This document shows positions 33,459-39,576 of a DNA stretch of 39,576 bases, one piece after another. The DNA is from RUG626 sp051866775 (GTDB lineage: Bacteria; Bacillota; Clostridia; Oscillospirales; Oscillospiraceae): positions 1 to 39,576 of the forward strand of contig JBJDXR010000027.1 of the NCBI GenBank assembly GCA_051866775.1. The letters are read 5' to 3'. Every line of letters starts with the position of its first letter. Within the stretch, counting starts at the first letter, position 1. The notes below the pieces were generated by a model that was given only the letters and a program-made list of their open reading frames with translations, ran no database searches and had not been told where the DNA came from. The position numbers were made by a program, and so were the translations under genes.

Positions 33459-33490
33459 AATCCCCGGCAGATTTGCGTCTGCCGGGGATT
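33459..33490. terminator. bidirectional terminator between the dnaK-like and CFI-box genes
   Basis: A 13-bp perfect stem AATCCCCGGCAGA / TCTGCCGGGGATT (33459-33471, 33478-33490), loop TTTGCG. On the minus strand it is followed by TTTTAT, on the plus strand by a T-rich stretch. It serves both convergent genes. Confidence 0.9.
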
Positions 33491-33521
33491 GGTTTATATT
33501 TTCTGAAGGATAAATGCTCTT

Positions 33522-34439
33522 TTATTGCCCCAAATACCGCGCGGAGAGCGTGTGCATCATCTCCGTGTAGCGGTCCTTGCACTCTGTAAGGCGGCCCGCT
33601 CTAATATCCCGGACACAGGGGAGGATATAATCCTCACGCAGCTGGGCAAGACGCACCCTACTGTCGTCACACAGACGGATACAGGCGACGATCATGGGGG
33701 CAGTGGCGTAATACTCCTCAATAAGGGCCGGCCCATCCGGTTGGGCGCGCAGATATCCATCACGGAAGGCGCGCAGAAGCGCCAGCTCCTCGCAATCATC
33801 CGGCTTGCCATCTGCTTCACACACGGCAGTGGTAATAAAGCAGAGCTTCCGCTTAAAGCCCTGTTCGATCACGTCGCGGGTGCTGACAGTAAATGGGGCC
33901 TTTGGAAAACGCCGGCACCACTCGTCATGTATGGCACTGACCAGCTTAGGAACATTGGCCAGCCCCATGTCAAGGGCAGCCGGAACGGTATAGATGGCCA
34001 TAATAGAGCGCATATCATCAAAAAAGCGGCCGGCACCTCCATGCCCCTTGCTGTAGCGCGCCTCGGTCTGCCGCAGCATTTCAAGGCCGTCTACAAATTG
34101 CACTGCGGCCGCTGCTGCCATCTCACCGGCCTGCTCGGGCGATGCGGCCATAAGCCGGTCAAGCGCGGCGAAGGTGGGGTAGTGCTTGGCCTTGTAGTCT
34201 TCTAAAATGACAGGATATGTCTGCCTGCCAAACTGGGAGTGGATGTCCAGATGATCAGATACGCACCGGACAAGCTCAACGGCGGCGCTTTCAAACGCGG
34301 ATGAATGGGTACCATCGGGCGTTTGGCCGAGTTTCATCTTATGCCCGCAGTACACGCAGGAAAACTCGGTAAGCTGGGCCGGAACCTGTATCTCCCGGCC
34401 ACAGCCGGAGCACTTTGTGGTAAAAAACCTTTCGGACAT
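33522..34439 (-). CDS. zinc-ribbon protein with CFI-box C-terminal domain, unknown function
   Basis: A 305-residue soluble protein. A zinc ribbon at the N-terminus has Cys10, Cys13, Cys28 and Cys31 (KCSGCGRE ... CVYCGHK). A helical middle region follows. The C-terminal part begins with CFITTAVCE at Cys200, then a LLRAFRDGYL-like helix and a long helix, matching the CFI-box C-terminal domain known from uncharacterised bacterial proteins. The middle region carries no enzyme motif I recognise. It is the last gene of a minus-strand run from potA, 18 bp after the small membrane protein, so it could be in that operon. GGGGGA lies about eight bases before the ATG. Function unknown. Confidence 0.78.
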   Translation of the reverse strand: MSERFFTTKCSGCGREIQVPAQLTEFSCVYCGHKMKLGQTPDGTHSSAFESAAVELVRCVSDHLDIHSQFGRQTYPVILEDYKAKHYPTFAALDRLMAASPEQAGEMAAAAAVQFVDGLEMLRQTEARYSKGHGGAGRFFDDMRSIMAIYTVPAALDMGLANVPKLVSAIHDEWCRRFPKAPFTVSTRDVIEQGFKRKLCFITTAVCEADGKPDDCEELALLRAFRDGYLRAQPDGPALIEEYYATAPMIVACIRLCDDSRVRLAQLREDYILPCVRDIRAGRLTECKDRYTEMMHTLSARYLGQ

Positions 34440-34457
34440 ATGTGGTCCCCCATCCCT

Positions 34458-34895
34458 TTATTTGCCGCTGTCGGTGTCCTCAGGCTCGCCTGACTCCTCA
34501 ATATCCTCATCACCGGAATTGTCATCTTCAGCTGGCTCATCTTTCAGGGAGGCGGCCTCCTCCTCAGACTTCAGCCGGTAATAATCATCAAGCTCCTCCT
34601 TGCGCTGGGCAATCATGGCGCGCATAGAGAAAAAGGCGATGACTACAGCCACCAGAATGAATACTATGCCTCCGGCGATAAGCCAAGGACCGGCGTTACC
34701 GTCATATTCGCCGGTAATGACGCCTTTGATGATTTTATAGGCCAGATAGATGAGGTAGGCGGCAGCCAGCAGGCGTATGATATGACTGCTCTCGCGCTTT
34801 TGGGAGGCACGGAGCTTATCGGACTGATCAGTGCTGTCAGGGGTGTTGGGGACGCGGCTTTCAGCTCCGGGATCACTTTTCTTGTCAGCAGACAT
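34458..34895 (-). CDS. small two-TM membrane protein of unknown function
   Basis: A 145-residue protein: a polar N-terminus (about 38 residues, Ser/Asp/Lys-rich), TM1 (about 40-60), TM2 (about 69-91), and a long acidic C-terminal tail (EDDNSGDEDIEESGEPEDTDSGK region split by few residues) following a Lys/Arg/Glu helix. AAGGAG lies eight bases before the ATG, at the foot of a small hairpin (CTTATT / AATAAG). It is 48 bp downstream of potD and 18 bp upstream of the CFI-box gene. No family recognised; possible function unknown. Confidence 0.72.
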   Translation of the reverse strand: MSADKKSDPGAESRVPNTPDSTDQSDKLRASQKRESSHIIRLLAAAYLIYLAYKIIKGVITGEYDGNAGPWLIAGGIVFILVAVVIAFFSMRAMIAQRKEELDDYYRLKSEEEAASLKDEPAEDDNSGDEDIEESGEPEDTDSGK

Positions 34896-34943
34896 AGTAC
34901 AACTCCTTATTCAAAATAAGAGCAGGCTTTCTGATAGTCGGAA

Positions 34944-35996
34944 TTACGCTTTAAGCTCGACCCACAGGGAGTCATAAAGGTCAAGAGTCTCCTGGGGCAG
35001 GCTCAGGAACACCTCGCAGCGGGAGATGACCTCGTCGCTGGGGAACATAATATCGCGGATCCAGTCCTCAAGGTCCTCGGAGTAAATCGCGCAGGACTCT
35101 GTATTCGGGCTGGCATAGCCTGTGGCATCCATATTTGCAAGGGAAACGTCGGTTTCGCACATATAGTTTATAAACTTCTCCGCCAGCTCCTGGTTTTCAG
35201 AGGTGGCGGGTATACACATGGCGTCAACATAGAAGTTTGCCCCCTCGTCCGGGACTACGAATTTTAGGTCGGGGTTGTTGTCCAGCATACAGATGTAATC
35301 ACCAGCGTAGTAGGCGCCTATAAGTGCCTCGCCGCCCTCAAGCTTATCGTACATCTGGTCCTGGAAATATCCCTGAAGGAGGGGCTTCTGCTGCTCAAGA
35401 AGCTCATAGGCATTGCGTATCTCAGTCTCGTCGGTGGTGTTCATGGAGTAGCCGAGAGCCTTAAGTGCCACACCGAAAGCATCACGGGTGGAATCGAACA
35501 TCAGAATCTGGCCGGAGTATTTCTCGTCAAACATGGTGCTCCAGCTGTGGATATCCTCGTCGATCTCGGCACCGTTATAGATGATGCCGACAGTACCCCA
35601 CATATAGGGGACGGAGTAGAGACCCTCCGGATCGTACTCAAGGTTTTTGTAGCTGTCGCCGATAAGGGAATAGTTGGGGATGTTGTCAAAATCAAGCTCC
35701 GCCAGCATCCCTTGTTCGGCAAGGCGGGCTATCATATAGTCAGAGGTTATCACCACGTCATAGTCGGCGCCGCCGGTCATGAGCACGGAGTAGAGGGATT
35801 CGCAGGTCTCATAGGTGGTGTAGTTTACCTTGATGTTGTATTCATCCTCAAAGGCCTTGTAGACGTCCTCGTCAATATATTCACCGAAGTTATAAATGTT
35901 TATCTCGCCGTCGTAACTCTTGCTGCAGCCGGCCAGAGACATAACAGCAAGCGCCATGCAAAGCACGACTGTGATGGAAACTATTCTTTTTGTCAT
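34944..35996 (-). CDS. potD: polyamine ABC transporter substrate-binding lipoprotein PotD
   Basis: PotD captures spermidine or putrescine outside the cell and delivers it to the PotBC channel. The 350-residue protein has a signal sequence with lipobox LAGC (Cys24), so it is lipid-anchored, as expected in Gram-positives. The mature protein begins with INIYNFGEYIDEDV, and the YDVVITSDYMIARLAEQGML, YSVPYMWGTVGIIYN and Trp/Asp-rich binding segments are typical of the PotD/PotF fold. GAGGT is present before ATG 35996. It follows potC by nine bases and is the fourth gene of the potABCD operon. Confidence 0.95.
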   Translation of the reverse strand: MTKRIVSITVVLCMALAVMSLAGCSKSYDGEINIYNFGEYIDEDVYKAFEDEYNIKVNYTTYETCESLYSVLMTGGADYDVVITSDYMIARLAEQGMLAELDFDNIPNYSLIGDSYKNLEYDPEGLYSVPYMWGTVGIIYNGAEIDEDIHSWSTMFDEKYSGQILMFDSTRDAFGVALKALGYSMNTTDETEIRNAYELLEQQKPLLQGYFQDQMYDKLEGGEALIGAYYAGDYICMLDNNPDLKFVVPDEGANFYVDAMCIPATSENQELAEKFINYMCETDVSLANMDATGYASPNTESCAIYSEDLEDWIRDIMFPSDEVISRCEVFLSLPQETLDLYDSLWVELKA

Positions 35997-36005
35997 TTCT
36001 TTACC

Positions 36006-36872
36006 TCACTTATGAAGATTCTGACGGCGCTTTGCTTCCTGACGGGAGGAGCGCACGTTAACAATTATGAGAAGTGTCAGGACTGTTATGAACAGCAGGG
36101 TTGAAATTGCATTGATTTTCGGGGTGACGCGCTTTTTGGTCATGGAGTAGATCGCCATGGCCAGCGTCTGAGTGGTTGAGCCGGCGGTAAAATAGCTTAT
36201 AACGAAGTCGTCTATTGACATCGTAAAGGCTATGAGCGCGCCGTTGACTACTCCCGGCATGATCTCCGGTATTACCACTTTCCAAAGGGCGCCAAAGGGC
36301 GTGCAGCCCAGATCCTGTGCCGCGTCCATAAGATTGCGGTCAAGCTGCTGAAGCTTGGGCATGACGGACAGGATCACGTATGGGACGTTAAAGGTTATGT
36401 GGGCTGTGAGCAGTGTCCCAAAACCCATACTGAACTTTTCGGGAAGGTGAGTCCCGAAGGTATCGTTTATCCAGCCGGTGAAATTGCCCAGAACGGAGAA
36501 CGCCGCCACGAAGAGCAGGCAGAGGGAGACGCCCGTCACGATATCCGCGTTTGTAAGAGGAATACTGTTTATGGTCATGAGCGGAGTACGGACACGCTTT
36601 TTCATGTTGAAAAAGCCGATGGACGCCGCAGTGCCCAGTACTGTTGAAATTATCGCCGCCAGAATGGATATCGCAATGGTGGTATACAGCGAGGACATGA
36701 TAACGGAGTCCTCAAAAAGCCTAGCGTACCAGTCCAGCGTGAAACCGCTCCATACCGTGCGGCTGTTGGAGCTGTTGAAGGAAAAGACTATCAGAACAAA
36801 TATGGGCGCGTAAAGAAATATATACACAAGGGCTGTAAAGATGCGCGCCGGCAGAAATACTTTCCTTTTCAA
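36006..36872 (-). CDS. potC: polyamine ABC transporter permease PotC
   Basis: A 288-residue permease with six TM helices. It contains the EAA loop DAAQDLGCTPFGALWKVVIPEIMPG, which docks on PotA. It pairs with PotB to form the channel. The start is TTG at 36872, overlapping the potB stop (TTGA), with GGTGAT closely upstream; no ATG or GTG is present at the right place. Its tail (RSSRQEAKRRQ) is basic. It is third in the operon. Confidence 0.94.
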   Translation of the reverse strand: MKRKVFLPARIFTALVYIFLYAPIFVLIVFSFNSSNSRTVWSGFTLDWYARLFEDSVIMSSLYTTIAISILAAIISTVLGTAASIGFFNMKKRVRTPLMTINSIPLTNADIVTGVSLCLLFVAAFSVLGNFTGWINDTFGTHLPEKFSMGFGTLLTAHITFNVPYVILSVMPKLQQLDRNLMDAAQDLGCTPFGALWKVVIPEIMPGVVNGALIAFTMSIDDFVISYFTAGSTTQTLAMAIYSMTKKRVTPKINAISTLLFITVLTLLIIVNVRSSRQEAKRRQNLHK

Positions 36873-37681
36873 AACATCACCGCCTGTTCATCATCTGAGC
36901 CGAAGCGGTTCATTATTGCCATACATACCATGACGACTATCATCATGATCAGCGCGATGGCGCTGCCAAGGTGGGGATTGTACGCCCCTCCGAGGAACTG
37001 CATCTCAATGAGGTCGCCCAGCAGCATGCTCTTGCTCCCGCCGAGAAGCTTGGAGATAACAAAGGTGCTTACCGCCGGCACAAAGACCATGGTTATGCCG
37101 GAGAGCACTCCGGAGAGGCTCAGGGGGAATATCACCCGGCGAAACACAGTCATAGGACGGGCACCCAAGTCGTGTGCCGCCTCAATGAGCGAGTGGTCGA
37201 TCTTCACAATGACGGAATAGATCGGCAGCACCATAAACGGCAGGTAGTTGTACACCATACCAAGAACCACCGCGTAGGGCGTGTTTATAATGTTTATCTG
37301 CCCCAGTCCCAGAAGCCTTAGAAGCTTGTTTAAAAGCCCGGTGTTTTCAAGTATGGACATCCATGCGTAAGTCCTGAGAAGGAAATTCATCCACATGGGC
37401 AGCATGATCAGCATGACCAGTATACCCTGTATCCGGGAGCTTTCGCGGGCGAGGATGTACGCCAGCGGATAGCCGATAATGAGGCATATCGCCGTTGCGA
37501 TAAACGCCATTAAGAAGGACCTGCCGAAAACTGACAGATATCCTCCCATTGTGGAGAAATTATCCAAAGTAAATTCGCCGCCGGAGGCAGTAAAGGCGTA
37601 TACAACTATTATTATTATCGGTGCGACTACGAAAAGCGCCATCCATAGGATGTAGGGGTAGGCTAAGGCTCTAGCTTTCAT
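36869..37681 (-). CDS. potB: polyamine ABC transporter permease PotB
   Basis: A 270-residue permease with six TM helices and the EAA loop EAAHDLGARPMTVFRRVIFPLSLSG. It forms the membrane channel with PotC. I chose ATG 37681 because this starts with MKARALAYPYIL directly before the first TM helix; the longer in-frame start at 37723 would lie further inside potA. Its start overlaps the potA stop by 11 bases, so translation is probably coupled. Confidence 0.93.
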   Translation of the reverse strand: MKARALAYPYILWMALFVVAPIIIIVVYAFTASGGEFTLDNFSTMGGYLSVFGRSFLMAFIATAICLIIGYPLAYILARESSRIQGILVMLIMLPMWMNFLLRTYAWMSILENTGLLNKLLRLLGLGQINIINTPYAVVLGMVYNYLPFMVLPIYSVIVKIDHSLIEAAHDLGARPMTVFRRVIFPLSLSGVLSGITMVFVPAVSTFVISKLLGGSKSMLLGDLIEMQFLGGAYNPHLGSAIALIMMIVVMVCMAIMNRFGSDDEQAVMF

Positions 37682-38873
37682 ACTCTTCTGCCTCCGCGGA
37701 CTCAGGCTCCTCGTATTCCGCATCGCTTATCTCGTCATACTCGGCACTGTAGGAGCTGTAATCCCCGAACATTCCGGAATACTGGCTCTTTTTCATAACA
37801 TGGAAGCCATCCGGATCGATCTTGATGCCGATCTTTGAGCCTACCGGACAAAAGTCCGTGGTCTCGATAAGCCACTTGAATCCCTTGAAATCAACGATGA
37901 TGTCGTAGTGCATCCCTTTGAAGGTGACGCTTGTGACAAGACCTGTAAGAGCGCCGCTCTTGAGATCCACAATGTCCACATCCTCGGGACGGATCACCAC
38001 GTCTACAGGCTCATCCGGGGCAAATCCGGTGTCGAGACATTGGAAGCGCTTTCCGAATATCTCCACGACCTTATCCTCACGCATGATGCCGTCTACAATG
38101 TTGGATTCGCCGATAAAGTCAGCCACGAAGGCGTTTTTAGGTTCGTTGTAAATATCCTCCGGGGTGCCGATCTGCTGGATCTTGCCCTCGTTCATGACCA
38201 CGACAGTATCGCTCATTGCAAGAGCCTCCTCCTGATCGTGGGTCACGTATATAAAGGTGATGCCCATCTGCTGCTGGATCCGCTTAAGTTCCTGCTGCAT
38301 ATCCTTGCGAAGGCGCATATCGAGCGCGCCCAGCGGCTCATCTAAGAGCAGCACCTTTGGACGGTTAACGAGAGCGCGCGCTATAGCCACACGCTGCTGT
38401 TGGCCGCCTGAAAGGGAAGAGACGGAGCGGTGCTCAAAACCCTTGAGAGAAACTACCTCAAGCATCTCGTGAACACGCTGGTCGATCTCCTCCTTAGATA
38501 ATTTGATTTTCTTCTTTTTTTCCTTTTTAGATTTATCTGTCCCGTCCGACTCATACTTCGGTATGCGCAGGCCAAAGGCCACATTGTCATAGACGTCCAG
38601 ATGCGGGAAAAGCGCGTATTTCTGGAATACTGTGTTTACTTGTCGCAAGTGCGGCGGGACATCATTAATCCTCACCCCGTCGAACAAGACGTCTCCCGAG
38701 GTAGGTACGAGAAAACCGCCTATGATCCGCAGTGTTGTGGTCTTGCCGCAACCGCTGGGTCCGAGCAGCGTGAGGAATTCTTTGTCATTAAAATAGATGT
38801 TCATATTGTCCAGAATGGTCTCTCCATCGAAAGACATGGACACGTCGGTAAGACGTATAAGCTCTTTGGACAT
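37671..38873 (-). CDS. potA: polyamine ABC transporter ATP-binding protein PotA
   Basis: The ATPase of the polyamine importer. The 400-residue protein has Walker A GPSGCGKTT (38-46), a Q-loop in VFQKYALFPHL, the signature LSGGQQQR (144-151), Walker B VLLLDEPLGALD (164-175) and a VTHDQEEAL H-loop, followed by the C-terminal TOBE domain. Two features are odd: a Lys-rich insertion of about 20 residues between FGLRIP and EEIDQRV (about 107-126) in the helical subdomain, and an acidic, Tyr/Ser/Glu-rich tail of some 35 residues after the TOBE domain. ATG 38873 has GGGGGAGG upstream. It is the first gene of the operon and has its own promoter. Confidence 0.94.
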   Translation of the reverse strand: MSKELIRLTDVSMSFDGETILDNMNIYFNDKEFLTLLGPSGCGKTTTLRIIGGFLVPTSGDVLFDGVRINDVPPHLRQVNTVFQKYALFPHLDVYDNVAFGLRIPKYESDGTDKSKKEKKKKIKLSKEEIDQRVHEMLEVVSLKGFEHRSVSSLSGGQQQRVAIARALVNRPKVLLLDEPLGALDMRLRKDMQQELKRIQQQMGITFIYVTHDQEEALAMSDTVVVMNEGKIQQIGTPEDIYNEPKNAFVADFIGESNIVDGIMREDKVVEIFGKRFQCLDTGFAPDEPVDVVIRPEDVDIVDLKSGALTGLVTSVTFKGMHYDIIVDFKGFKWLIETTDFCPVGSKIGIKIDPDGFHVMKKSQYSGMFGDYSSYSAEYDEISDAEYEEPESAEAEEYES

Positions 38874-38930
38874 TATCCTCCCCCTCATTTCACGGGGCAC
38901 CTTCATACCCCGCACAGAATTATGGAATTA

Positions 38931-38959
38931 AATATACAGATTAAGGCGATAAAAGTCAA
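38931..38959 (-). promoter_or_regulatory. sigma-A promoter of the pot operon
   Basis: Minus strand: -35 TTGACT (38954-38959), 17-nt spacer, -10 TATATT (38931-38936). It lies just after the stop of the upstream pseudouridine synthase gene; no terminator separates them. The leader has a short hairpin, CGGGG / CCCCG, close to the ribosome binding site. Confidence 0.78.
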
Positions 38960-38966
38960 TGAATAA

Positions 38967-39575
38967 TCATGTTAAATCGAATAATTTTTCGACAAATTCC
39001 GGGTCGGGGACAGAAAAGCTGCTGCCGTTCAGATAGTTCAGCGCTCCGGCGTCGGACTTAAAGGCGAAGGTGAGCTTATAGGAGTACAGCGCCTGCCCGG
39101 GTATGCCGAGCTTTGAGGCCAATTTGTCGGTGCCGTATTTGCCGTCACCCACAAGCGGGTGGCCGGCGGCGGCAAGCTGCGCACGTATCTGGTGGGTGCG
39201 TCCGGTAAGAAGCTCGCACTCGACCAGAGAAAGCCCATCTTTTTCCGCTAAGGTCCGGTAGCGGGTCGCGGCGGATTTGGCTCCCTTTTCCGGAGAAGAG
39301 CGGACGTATACGCGGTTTTGCTTTGCGTCTTTAAAAATGTATCCGCGAAGCTCGCCGTCTTTTGGACGCATCGTGCCGTGTATCGCCGCCAGATAGCGCT
39401 TATCTATCTCACGCGTGCGAATCTTTTCGTCGATTATCCTCAGTGCCTCGGCGGTCTTGGCGGCTATTACTATACCGCCGGTATTCCGGTCTATACGGTT
39501 GCAAAGAGCAGGTGAGAAGGAGTTTTCGGATTTTGGATCCCACTGCCCGCCTTTGTATAGATAGGCCTTGATGTT
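38967..39575 (-). CDS. RluA-family pseudouridine synthase, N-terminus beyond the window
   Basis: The visible 202 C-terminal codons encode an RluA-type synthase that converts uridine to pseudouridine in rRNA or tRNA. The catalytic motif appears as NRIDRNTGG (family: HRLDRxTSG), with its Asp as nucleophile. RYLAAIHG, the ELLTGRTHQIR motif with a conserved Arg, and HPLVGDGKYG follow. The open frame continues to the edge at 39576, so no start codon is seen and the S4 domain state is unknown. An ATG at 39371 lies inside the domain and is not the real start. The gene is upstream of potA but separated by the pot promoter. Confidence 0.9.
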   Translation of the reverse strand, partial: NIKAYLYKGGQWDPKSENSFSPALCNRIDRNTGGIVIAAKTAEALRIIDEKIRTREIDKRYLAAIHGTMRPKDGELRGYIFKDAKQNRVYVRSSPEKGAKSAATRYRTLAEKDGLSLVECELLTGRTHQIRAQLAAAGHPLVGDGKYGTDKLASKLGIPGQALYSYKLTFAFKSDAGALNYLNGSSFSVPDPEFVEKLFDLT

Positions 39576-39576
39576 T

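Noticed and set aside
33525..34205. Plus-strand open frame of 226 codons in the CFI-box gene
   Set aside because: It is antisense to a protein with a clear zinc ribbon and CFITTA motif and has no motif of its own.
1..39576. Prophage, insertion sequence or defence island
   Set aside because: No transposase, integrase, phage structural, restriction or toxin-antitoxin gene was recognised; nearly all the genes are housekeeping or transport genes.

Overview
The window looks like a chromosomal segment of a low-to-mid GC Gram-positive anaerobe of the class Clostridia, most likely Oscillospiraceae. This placement is inferred from gene content and protein style, not from a search. Supporting signs are a T-box riboswitch, MutS2, an HPr/Crh-type protein, a meso-DAP type MurE, an mraZ-led dcw cluster, lipoprotein signal peptides and canonical sigma-A promoters, nearly all with 17-bp spacers. 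I see no prophage, insertion sequence or CRISPR array. Almost all of the window is ordinary chromosome, with a few accessory-looking genes in the first 8 kb.

Region 1 (1-7.2 kb) starts with a tRNA-like remnant that keeps a perfect promoter. A solitary fabH follows. Next is a minus-strand pair made of a subtype B tannase and a small LpdD-like protein (prenylated-flavin chaperone / gallate decarboxylase subunit D family), which together suggest gallotannin or gallate metabolism. Then come a lipoprotein and two tandem phospholipase D-family genes, one of them a cardiolipin synthase. Region 2 (7.2-11.2 kb) has a gene-free stretch with hairpins and a repeat-like element. It continues with a complete T-box leader whose specifier reads UAC (Tyr) in front of a Na+/solute symporter, and then a MATE exporter.

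Region 3 (11.2-17.65 kb) holds mutS2, an HPr-like protein with Arg at the phosphorylated His15 position but Ser46 intact, uvrC, rsmD, coaD and a coiled-coil protein. Region 4 (17.65-30.56 kb) is the division and cell wall cluster: mraZ, rsmH, ftsL, a class B PBP with PASTA domains, murE, mraY, ftsW, murG, murA, ftsQ and ftsZ. It starts with a sigma-A promoter and a three-repeat MraZ operator. murF, murD and ftsA are missing from their usual slots. ftsZ has its own promoter and an unusual C-terminus.

Region 5 (30.6-33.5 kb) is a compact set of a two-TM zinc-ribbon protein, a membrane-anchored J-domain protein and a second-type DnaK with a short lid. I consider it the best candidate for an undescribed system here: a membrane-tethered Hsp70 machine next to the division genes. 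Region 6 (33.5-39.6 kb, minus strand) is a complete polyamine ABC transporter operon (potA-potB-potC-potD). It is followed in the same direction by a small membrane protein and a zinc-ribbon/CFI-box protein. The window ends inside an RluA-family pseudouridine synthase whose N-terminus lies beyond the edge.
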